Source: Rhizobium sp. 18065
GTDB taxonomy: Bacteria > Pseudomonadota > Alphaproteobacteria > Rhizobiales > Rhizobiaceae
Assembly (NCBI RefSeq): GCF_902706095.1
Contig: NZ_CACSJP010000001.1
Span: forward strand, 186,001 to 250,000
DNA: 64,000 nt
Direction: 5' to 3'
Below, in pieces: positions 16,898-24,202 of this stretch (positions within the stretch are counted from its first letter, which is position 1; every line of letters starts with the position of its first letter). Under the pieces are notes generated by a model. The model ran no database searches, had not been told where the DNA came from, and worked only from the letters and a program-made list of their open reading frames with translations. Made by a program: the position numbers and the translations under genes.

Positions 16898-18514
16898 ATG
16901 GCCCATTTTCCGTTGTCGGCGGCCGCCGCGATCCTGCTCCTGTCGGCGGGCGCGGCAAGCGCCGAAGGCAAGCAACCGCTCGCCCCGCGTTTTGTCGACG
17001 AAACCGCGAGCAGCGGCATCGACAGCACCTATCGCGGCGACTGGGAGTTCATGGTCGGCGGCGGCGTCGCGAGCTTCGATTGCAATGCCGATGGCTTTGC
17101 TGACCTGCTGCTTGCCGGCGGCGAGGCGCCGGCCAGGTTCTATCGCAACCGCAGTACAGCCGGCGGCCCGCTGTCGTTTGTCGAAGCGAAATCCGGCCTT
17201 GAACTCGACAAGGTTCTCGGCGCCTATCCGCTGGACATCGATGCCGACGGCGTCCAGGACCTCGTGCTTTTGCGCTCCGGCGAGAATGTCGCGATGCGCG
17301 GCCTCGGCGAATGTCGCTTCGAGCGCGCCAACGAGGCTTGGGGTTTTGACGGTGGCGACGCCTGGTCGACCGCCTTTTCCGCAACCTTCGAGCGCGGCGA
17401 AAATTGGCCGACCATGGCCGTCGGCAACTACATTGACCGTTTCGAGGACATCGAGCCCTGGGGTTCGTGTACCGACAACTGGCTGCAGCGACCGGCCGCA
17501 GATGCTGGCCGTCATTTTGCCCCGTCTGTGGCGTTGAAACCCTCTTTCTGCCCCTTGTCGATCCTGTTCACCGACTGGAACCGCTCCGGCACTCCTTCTC
17601 TGCGCGTCTCCAACGACCGTGAATACTACAAGGGTGGCCAGGAGCAGATGTGGCGCATCGAACCGGGCAAGGCACCGGTGCTCTACAGCCAGCAGGACGG
17701 TTGGCGCTACCTGCGCATCTGGGGCATGGGCATAGCGAGCTACGACGTCAATTTTGACCGCTATCCCGACTATTTCCTCACCAGCATGGCCGACAACAAG
17801 CTGCAGGTCCTGGCCGAAGTACCGACGGCTGGCCGGCCGAAGCCGGGTTTCGCCGATATCGCCTTTGCCCGGGGCGTGACGGCGCACCGACCCTATACCG
17901 GCGGCGAAATCCGCCCCTCGACCGCCTGGCATACCGATTTCGAGGACGTCAACAATGACGGGCTCGTCGACCTGTTCATTGCCAAGGGCAATGTCGCCAA
18001 GATGCCGGACTTTGCCGAGAAGGACCCGAACAACCTGCTGGTCCAGGGCGTGGACGGAAAGTTTGTCGAAATGGGCGATACGGCCGGCATTGCCAGCACG
18101 CGGAGCGGCAGAGGGGCCGCTCTCAGCGATTTCAACCTCGATGGCCACATCGATCTCCTCGTCGTCAACCAGGGCTCGCCGGTCGAGATCTGGCGCAACG
18201 AGACGAACGACGCGGGACACTTCCTGCAACTGGCTCTGCGCCAGGACGGGCCAAATCGCGACGCGATCGGCGCCTGGATCGAGGTCCGGCATGGCGATCG
18301 GGTGCTGACGCGCGAAGTGACCGTCGGCGGTGGCCATGCCAGCGGCAAGACCGGCTGGCACCACTTCGGCATCGGTGACAACACCGGGACGGAAATCCGC
18401 GTGTTGTGGCCTGACGGCACGGCGGGGGCGTGGCAGGCGGTGAAGGCTGACGGGTTTTATCTCGTGCAACGCGATCGGCCTGTCCGGGTCTGGACGCCGG
18501 GCGAGAGGCTGTAA
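16898..18514 (+). CDS. Secreted CRTAC1-type protein with FG-GAP repeats and ASPIC/UnbV domain
   Basis: A protein of 538 residues with a signal peptide ending S-A-G-A-A-S-A. It contains several FG-GAP/VCBS-like calcium-binding blocks (D-C-N-A-D-G-F-A-D-L-L, D-V-N-N-D-G-L-V-D-L-F, D-F-N-L-D-G-H-I-D-L-L), which build a beta-propeller. The C-terminal ASPIC/UnbV domain (about residues 450-535) has G-A-W-I-E-V-R, H-F-G-I-G-D and V-L-W-P-D-G-T. Relatives include the vertebrate matrix protein CRTAC1. The role in bacteria is unknown, probably extracellular binding. The start may instead be a GTG at 16892 or 16853; 16898 places the signal peptide at the N-terminus. It is coupled to the haloperoxidase-like gene upstream. 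Confidence 0.85.
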   Translation: MAHFPLSAAAAILLLSAGAASAEGKQPLAPRFVDETASSGIDSTYRGDWEFMVGGGVASFDCNADGFADLLLAGGEAPARFYRNRSTAGGPLSFVEAKSGLELDKVLGAYPLDIDADGVQDLVLLRSGENVAMRGLGECRFERANEAWGFDGGDAWSTAFSATFERGENWPTMAVGNYIDRFEDIEPWGSCTDNWLQRPAADAGRHFAPSVALKPSFCPLSILFTDWNRSGTPSLRVSNDREYYKGGQEQMWRIEPGKAPVLYSQQDGWRYLRIWGMGIASYDVNFDRYPDYFLTSMADNKLQVLAEVPTAGRPKPGFADIAFARGVTAHRPYTGGEIRPSTAWHTDFEDVNNDGLVDLFIAKGNVAKMPDFAEKDPNNLLVQGVDGKFVEMGDTAGIASTRSGRGAALSDFNLDGHIDLLVVNQGSPVEIWRNETNDAGHFLQLALRQDGPNRDAIGAWIEVRHGDRVLTREVTVGGGHASGKTGWHHFGIGDNTGTEIRVLWPDGTAGAWQAVKADGFYLVQRDRPVRVWTPGERL

Positions 18515-18560
18515 GGGGGCGGGCCGGGCGTTTGCGCGGTTGGCGCTTGTGCTCGGCGAT

Positions 18561-18781
18561 ACCCCCCTCTGCCCTGCCGGGCATCTCCCCCACAAGGAGG
18601 GAGATCGGCAGGTGGTTTGCCGCTCGCCCAAACGGAAATCTTGTGCAATTGAGGCCGGTACAATGAGGCACCGTTCATTATTTGCCTTTGCGCTGAGTTC
18701 ACCATTCTCTCCCTCGCGCCGAGGTCTCGGCGATCTCCCCCCGTGTGGGGGAGATGTCGGCGGAGCCGACAGAGGGGGGCG
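18561..18781. repeat. Inverted pair of RIME-like intergenic repeats
   Basis: The left arm (18561-18613) starts with C-rich CCCCCCTCTGCC followed by CATCTCCCCCACAAGGAGGG. The right arm (18729-18781) is a close reverse complement, containing GATCTCCCCCCGTGTGGGGG and ending ACAGAGGGGGGC. About 115 bases separate them. This matches the style of the rhizobial intergenic mosaic elements (RIME), which are palindromic, non-coding and dispersed. The family assignment is from memory, not from a search. Confidence 0.7.
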
Positions 18782-18783
18782 AA

Positions 18784-19501
18784 CTGGCTCTGATGGCTGA
18801 CATTTGCCGGTACGGCTGTGGCGGCGCTCATGGTTCGATCCTTGATCCTCCATCCTCATCAATCAAAACCTTCAAAAATCCCATGCCAAAACACCGGTTG
18901 GATGTTCTCCTCCGGGGATAGCGTGTCAGTCTCGGACAGGGCGCCAGAAGCAACCTGTATGAATAATTTATATGGCTCCTTCCGGCGCCCCGTTCGGCGA
19001 TTTTTGCCGGTTGCATGCGTCTCTCTGGCAAGGCGGCTCTGGCCGGCGAAACCAAGCGTTTCACCGTCAACCGGGCTTGGGTCCGGAACGTCTCGTTGAG
19101 ACGTCCTGGCCGGGTGCCCGGGAGGTTTCAGGTTCTCGGCGGATGTGCGCACATCCCGACCTGACCCTCGCCCGGGGAGCCTTGGCATTAACGCCCCAGC
19201 TCCCGCCGTCTTTGTCACCGCACCCGTTGACCGGATCCGGCGCCTTGTTTGTGTGCCGCTGAGGCACGTCCGATGGCCGTTGGGATCGAGGTTGGCTCAA
19301 ACCATCCGAGGTCTTTGCCATCCACCATCCCGCCACCGGAGGGAGACCGTTGCATCCGGCCCGGAGGGTCTGGCCAGCGACAGCCGCGCCCTCCGGCGCC
19401 GGTTCCGCTTCGCCGGGCTCGCAAGATCCGGTGTATCCGAAGGCGGAACGGGAGGAGTATGGCACGGGTGGAAAGGAGGGGGATGAAATGGGGTGTGTTT
19501 T
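18784..19501. other. Gene-free, hairpin-rich block; possible structured RNA
   Basis: About 720 bases with no open frame that looks like a real protein on either strand: the frames present are Arg/Pro/Ser/Gly-rich, overlap one another and lack ribosome sites. The block carries perfect short palindromes: ACGTCTC-GTT-GAGACGT at 19089-19105, and the 16-bp palindrome around TGTGCGCACA at 19141-19156. There is also a repeated CCGGAGGG at about 19337 and 19361. An AT-rich segment (about 18958-18973) interrupts the GC-rich sequence and could hold a promoter. It may encode a structured RNA or be a decayed element; I cannot match it to a known RNA family. Confidence 0.4.
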
Positions 19502-19538
19502 ATTGAAAAGACTGGGGGATTTGGAAAACTCATCCCCC
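19502..19538 (-). terminator. Probable terminator of the double-hydrolase gene
   Basis: Seven-base perfect arms GGGGGAT (19514-19520) and ATCCCCC (19532-19538) enclose an 11-base loop. On the minus strand the stem is followed by AGTCTTTTC. It lies ten bases past the stop codon of the hydrolase gene. Confidence 0.65.
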
Positions 19539-19547
19539 TGAGATGGC

Positions 19548-21371
19548 TCAGATCGCGGGATTTACGGCCAAGTGTCGTGCGGTCGCTTCGACGATTTCGA
19601 ACAGTCTTTCGCGGGCGGGAAGCGGGGTCAGGTTGTGGTCGGCATCGGCAATCATCTGGAATTCGACATTGCCATAGGCGGCAAGTTTCTCGGCTCGAGC
19701 GCCGAAATGCACGTGAAAGCGCTCCAGCCCTTCATCGCCCTCGGCATAGACGAGCACGACCTGGGTGCCGCGTGCCTCAAGCTGCAGGAATTCGCTGTGC
19801 ACCCGGCTACTCAGCCGGGTGATCGGCACGGCCGCCTTGACGAAACGCGATGCGGACCTAGCGGCGCGGTCGATCAGCCGCACGCTGATGTTGCGCAACG
19901 CAGCCAGGGTGTCGACCTCGCCGGCAAGCACGCGCTTCATCGTCTCAGGCTTGAGAAGCGTCTGGGAATAGGCGGTCAGGGTGCGCGGCAGACCCTTGAA
20001 GCGCCAGAGCAGGGAATCCGGATTGACGGCAACCAGACCGTTCCAGCGCGGGTCGGTGATGGCGGCGCGCAGCGCGATATAGGCGCCGCTGCAGCGCCCG
20101 ACGATCAGCGTCCTGTCCGCCAGACCCAGTGTTGCCAGGAAATCATAGGCGGCCGCGACATCGGCAAGCTGGGCGTCGTCGTAGAGGATCTGTTTGCGGC
20201 GTCCCGGGATCGGCGGGCTGTCGCCGACGCCGGCGGCATCGTAACGCAGTGAGGAAACGCCGATCGCAGCCAGCCGCCGCGCCATCTCCGCCGATGAACC
20301 GGCCCAGCCGGCCTGGTGATCGTAGGAGGTCGACAGGATGACCGCAGTCACTCCGATCGATGCTCCCACCGGCTCACACAGGGTGCCGTAGAACCGGTCG
20401 CCGTCGCCGAATCGCACCGGCGTCTCCCGGCTTTTGCTGCAAACGATCGGCCGGATCACCGGAGGCCGGGCGATGTCTCCGGCCATGCTCTGGAATTGCG
20501 GCAATGCCTCAACGAAGGACAGCACGGTCTCGATAAACGCGGCCGGCATCGTCTGCGACAGGGGGCCGGAGACAAGCTGGTCATAGCCGGTGAAATCGGC
20601 CGTCGTCAGGTGGGCGCTGGTCTTGCGCAGGATCTCGCCGAAGGCGATGTCTCCGTGATTGCCCGGGCGCTGGCCAAGAAACACCGGCAGGCCCGGATCG
20701 AGCGCGGTGCCGAGCGCAGCGGCGGCGGAAAGATCGAGGCTTTTCAGGTCGGATGCAACGGTCTCCGGCATGCGCAGGCCGGCAATGGCGCCGGGCGAGG
20801 TATCGCGAAGCTCGGCCTTGATCTGCATCGGCTCGTCGATCATCTTCGACCAGAGCGACAGTTCGCGCAGATAGTTGCGACCTTTGAGCACCGGCCCGAG
20901 CAGCATCAGACCGGCCAGATCGGTTTCCATCGGCGCGCGCAGACAGGCAAGGCTGCCGCCCAGCCCCTGGCCGAGCAGGACGATGTTGCGGGCACCGGAC
21001 AGGGCCTTGAGTTCGTCAATGGCCGCACGGATGGTCGTGATCCAGCTGGCCAGACCGGACTCGAGGAGACCTGTCGCAGGGAGACTTGAATCGGGGAGAC
21101 CTGAATCGGCCATACCTGAATTTGACGGACCTGCGCCGCCGTCCGGCGCGTCGAATGCATTGGCCGCGCCGGGATAGTCGAAGCGCAGGCTGGCAACCCC
21201 GAGTGCTGCGAACCGTTCGGCAAGGATCCGGTAGAATTTGCGGGTACACATTTCCTCGATGCCCCAGGGGCTGAGAAAAAGCACGGCCAGATCGCGGCCG
21301 CCGAGACCGTCGTCTGGCGCAGAGAACAGGCCGACATGCGATCCGAACACGGTGGGTTGCGCGGCAGACAT
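19548..21371 (-). CDS. Double alpha/beta-hydrolase-fold protein, both nucleophile serines replaced
   Basis: A 607-residue protein made of two alpha/beta-hydrolase domains, roughly residues 1-300 and 320-607. The nucleophile elbow (normally G-x-S-x-G) reads G-Q-G-L-G at about 134-138 in the first domain and G-R-C-S-G at about 423-427 in the second. The first therefore has Gly in place of Ser, and the second has Cys. The second half keeps an Asp in Y-A-E-G-D-E and a His in D-A-D-H-N near the C-terminus, so a Cys-based triad is conceivable there. A Ser/Gly/Pro insert (about 85-108) comes from degenerate 15-bp repeats. Similar paired hydrolases occur in exopolysaccharide clusters, fitting its place beside wzx. 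The ATG at 21371 is preceded by a GGGGGA ribosome site; a GTG at 21416 is possible. Confidence 0.8.
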   Translation of the reverse strand: MSAAQPTVFGSHVGLFSAPDDGLGGRDLAVLFLSPWGIEEMCTRKFYRILAERFAALGVASLRFDYPGAANAFDAPDGGAGPSNSGMADSGLPDSSLPATGLLESGLASWITTIRAAIDELKALSGARNIVLLGQGLGGSLACLRAPMETDLAGLMLLGPVLKGRNYLRELSLWSKMIDEPMQIKAELRDTSPGAIAGLRMPETVASDLKSLDLSAAAALGTALDPGLPVFLGQRPGNHGDIAFGEILRKTSAHLTTADFTGYDQLVSGPLSQTMPAAFIETVLSFVEALPQFQSMAGDIARPPVIRPIVCSKSRETPVRFGDGDRFYGTLCEPVGASIGVTAVILSTSYDHQAGWAGSSAEMARRLAAIGVSSLRYDAAGVGDSPPIPGRRKQILYDDAQLADVAAAYDFLATLGLADRTLIVGRCSGAYIALRAAITDPRWNGLVAVNPDSLLWRFKGLPRTLTAYSQTLLKPETMKRVLAGEVDTLAALRNISVRLIDRAARSASRFVKAAVPITRLSSRVHSEFLQLEARGTQVVLVYAEGDEGLERFHVHFGARAEKLAAYGNVEFQMIADADHNLTPLPARERLFEIVEATARHLAVNPAI

Positions 21372-21554
21372 GCCGTTTTTCCCCCGCCGCACGGATGTGT
21401 TTCCAGCTCCGTCCACGCTTTCTTCCTCTTGCGGACACGCCAGCGAGACGTGTCCATTTTTCCGCAGCGATTAAATGCCCAAGACCTTAACAGACCTTGT
21501 ATCGCCAGGATTTATCAGCCGTTTTTCGCGCGGAGCGGCACTTGCGTGCCCGGC

Positions 21555-22985
21555 TTAGACGGGCAGCCGAGCTGTTCCGGAAAAGCGGTCCCTCAGCATG
21601 CGGCGGATACCGGCGACATCGAGGCAGAGTGCTGCAACCGTGTAGGTGACGGCACCCGTCAGCACCGGCACGAGCAGGTCGATCAGACCCTTGTTGGTGA
21701 AAAAGCCTTCGACGAACCATGTCGGCACGGCCATGATCACCGTCGCGATGCAGATCTTCACGGTCGGCCAGATTTCGAGCGGTAGCGGATGCGCCTTGAA
21801 CGACAGGAAATAGCCGACGATCACGCCGCAGATCTCGGAAAACAGCAGCGACCATGCGGCACCCATCAGCCCCATGCGCGGCACCAGCACGAACATGCCG
21901 ATGACATTGATCGTCAGGATGACCGTGCCCTGGATCGACACCAGCCGGGCCGTCTTGGCGAGCTGGAAGCTGACATGGATGAACTGGTAGGAGATCGAGC
22001 GGAACAGCCAGGCGAACACAATGACCGGTATCAGCTGCGATGCCGCCACCTCGAATTCCGGGCCGAGGATCAGGCCGGAAAAATTGGCGGCCGTCAGCGC
22101 CATGCCGACACAGGCGGGAATAAGGATGGCCAGCAGCAGTTCCAGGCTGTGCAGCAGATGCCGGTTGGTGGCCGCAGGTCCGTCCTGGGACAACAGGCGG
22201 ATGGCGATCGGCACGATGGCCGAGCCGATTGCCACGCCGGGAAACAGGATGATCTGGCGGACCAGATCGGCGGCCGCGCCATAATTGCCGGCGGCATTTT
22301 CGCCAAGGAAGGAGACGATGATCAGCCGGTCGATGATCGTGTGCAGCATGAAGATGCCGCCGGATACGGTCATCGGCAGGCCGAAGCGCAGCATTTCGGT
22401 GAGAATGCCACGGTCGAAACCATGCAGAGGGCGGCGCCAGACCTTGGGCGCATAGACCAGGATGGTGACCAGGTAGGAGCCGGCGACACTGATCAGCAGG
22501 CCCTGGCCGCCGAGGTCGAACACCATGACCAGAATGCAGGACAGCGTGATCCCGAGCGCCGCGCGCAGGATCGTCGAGCGCATGTAGGATCCGGTTTCCT
22601 GGCGCGCCCGGAAGATTTCCAGCACGAATTCGAACAGGCCGACGGTATAGGCGACGAAGATCGCCGGCACCACATATTGCGCCGAGCCATCGGGCAGGAA
22701 GAGGGCGGCGATCACCATCAACGGGATTGCCAGCACGATGACGCCATAGGCAATCAGCGCCGACATGCGCACATCCGCACCACCCTCTTCGGAGGTGAAG
22801 CGCAGGACCGATGTCTTGATCCAGCCGAACAGAAGCGTCGAGATCAGGCCGGCGACGCTGATGCCCAGCACATAGATGCCGTATTCATGCGGGCTGAGGA
22901 TGTGGGTGAACAAAACGACCGAGGCACCGCCGATCAGGACGGTGACGACATTGGCGATCATGTAGGACGAAATTTGACGGAGCAT
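21555..22985 (-). CDS. Wzx-type polysaccharide flippase (MOP/PST family)
   Basis: A 476-residue integral membrane protein with about 12-14 predicted helices, starting MLRQISSYMIANVVTVLIGG. The N-terminal helix pair and the later F-R-S-I-S-Y-Q-F pattern fit the lipopolysaccharide/O-antigen flippase branch of the MOP superfamily. It should move undecaprenyl-linked repeat units across the inner membrane before polymerisation. The ATG overlaps the stop codon of the preceding GH10 gene by one base (TGATG), so the two are translationally coupled. Neighbouring wzz- and wzy-like genes complete the assembly set. Confidence 0.88.
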   Translation of the reverse strand: MLRQISSYMIANVVTVLIGGASVVLFTHILSPHEYGIYVLGISVAGLISTLLFGWIKTSVLRFTSEEGGADVRMSALIAYGVIVLAIPLMVIAALFLPDGSAQYVVPAIFVAYTVGLFEFVLEIFRARQETGSYMRSTILRAALGITLSCILVMVFDLGGQGLLISVAGSYLVTILVYAPKVWRRPLHGFDRGILTEMLRFGLPMTVSGGIFMLHTIIDRLIIVSFLGENAAGNYGAAADLVRQIILFPGVAIGSAIVPIAIRLLSQDGPAATNRHLLHSLELLLAILIPACVGMALTAANFSGLILGPEFEVAASQLIPVIVFAWLFRSISYQFIHVSFQLAKTARLVSIQGTVILTINVIGMFVLVPRMGLMGAAWSLLFSEICGVIVGYFLSFKAHPLPLEIWPTVKICIATVIMAVPTWFVEGFFTNKGLIDLLVPVLTGAVTYTVAALCLDVAGIRRMLRDRFSGTARLPV

Positions 22986-24064
22986 CAGGCAGGCACACGC
23001 GTGAAGTCTTCGATCACCTGCATCAGGGCTTTCGGACGATAGTTGACGTCGAGCGGCAGTGGCCGGTTCGGCTTGCCGTCATCACGGCTGAACCAGATCG
23101 GCACCCAGGTATAACGATCGGTGATGCCCCAGGTGAGAATGGCGCCCGGACGCTTGACGTCGCAGATGGCGCTGAGGAAATCCCGTGCGGTGGCCGCCGC
23201 GATCTGGTCGCGGTCATAGGTCGAGGCGGGCAGTTTGTTGTCGATCACGTCGAGTTCGGTGACCAGCACCTCGAGGTCCATCGCCGAAACCTCTTCGACA
23301 AAGCGCGACAGTCCGTCTTTGTCGATCTCCTGATCGCCGAGCAGATGGCCCTGGATGCCGACGGCATGCAGCGGCACGTCGCGGTCTTTCAGGTCGCGCA
23401 GCATGGTCAGAAGCGCTTCGCGCTTGGCCCGGCACTGGTCGGTCGGGTTTTCGATGGCGTAGTCGTTGATCACCAGCTGTGCATTTGGGTCCACAGCTGC
23501 TGCCGTGCGCAGCGAAAGCTCGACGAAGCGTTTGCCGAGGCGTTGCTGCCAGATCGAATCACGATACGGCGCGTCGGCGGTCGGATGGTCGGCGATCGCC
23601 TCGTTGATCACGTCCCAGCTCGGGATCCGGCCCTTGTAGCGGCCGACCACGGTCTCGATGTGGCGGACAAGTTCACCTTCCGCCTCGGCTTCGCTGGCGA
23701 TCTGCTGGGTCCAGTCCGGCATGGCGCCGTACCAGGCGAGGGTATGGCCACGCATCTTCATGCCATTGGCTTCGGCGAATGCGATCAGGCGATCGGGCTG
23801 GTCGAAGACGAAATCGTCGCGTGTCGGACGCAGGTCGATCCATTTCAACCCGCCTTCGCCGACAACGATCTGGCAGTGCTCGAGGATGGCGGTCTTGTAG
23901 TCGAACTGGTCGGCGAGATAGTCGACGCGCACGGCGGCGCCAAAGGGGATGGCGGTTCCGAGCTGGCTGGCGCTGGCCGTGCCGCCGTCAAGCGCACCAA
24001 ACGGCATGCTGGATGCCGCAAGGCTGGCCCCCAGGGCGCCGACCACGAACTCTCGCCTGCGCAT
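22985..24064 (-). CDS. Tat-exported GH10 glycoside hydrolase (endo-1,4-beta-xylanase family)
   Basis: A 359-residue protein beginning MRRREFVVGALGASLA, a twin-arginine signal followed by an A-x-A-type region. The GH10 barrel carries the acid/base Glu in W-D-V-I-N-E-A and the nucleophile Glu in V-L-V-T-E-L-D-V, and also G-H-T-L-A-W-Y and G-I-Q-G-H-L. GH10 enzymes cleave beta-1,4 linkages, classically xylan. Here the gene opens a transcript with a flippase in a polysaccharide locus, so the target may be the cell's own polymer; that is inference. The start at 24064 puts the twin arginines at residues 2-4; a longer start at 24091 adds nine residues. Confidence 0.9.
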   Translation of the reverse strand: MRRREFVVGALGASLAASSMPFGALDGGTASASQLGTAIPFGAAVRVDYLADQFDYKTAILEHCQIVVGEGGLKWIDLRPTRDDFVFDQPDRLIAFAEANGMKMRGHTLAWYGAMPDWTQQIASEAEAEGELVRHIETVVGRYKGRIPSWDVINEAIADHPTADAPYRDSIWQQRLGKRFVELSLRTAAAVDPNAQLVINDYAIENPTDQCRAKREALLTMLRDLKDRDVPLHAVGIQGHLLGDQEIDKDGLSRFVEEVSAMDLEVLVTELDVIDNKLPASTYDRDQIAAATARDFLSAICDVKRPGAILTWGITDRYTWVPIWFSRDDGKPNRPLPLDVNYRPKALMQVIEDFTRVPA

Positions 24065-24202
24065 CACGGTGCTTCCCTCGGCTACGCCCAAAATGGAACA
24101 TGGTCAGTGGCGCGTGTCACAAGACGACGCAATCGCGTGTCTTTTATATCAGGAGTGACGCAGGCGCACGCATCATTCGGAAACGGCATTAATGGATACT
24201 TA

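Noticed and set aside
15377..18862. 1161-codon open frame on the minus strand opposite the haloperoxidase and CRTAC1 genes
   Set aside because: It is antisense to two proteins with clear signal peptides and family motifs, and it runs into a repeat; no domain is visible in it.
18859..19465. Two minus-strand frames of 119 and 132 codons in the gene-free block
   Set aside because: They are Arg/Pro/Ser/Gly-rich, overlap plus-strand frames of similar quality and lack ribosome sites. I treat the block as non-coding, with the reservation that conservation has not been tested.
21789..23042. Long plus-strand frame opposite the flippase
   Set aside because: Asp/Gln/Arg/His-rich antisense of a membrane protein; no start signal or family motif.
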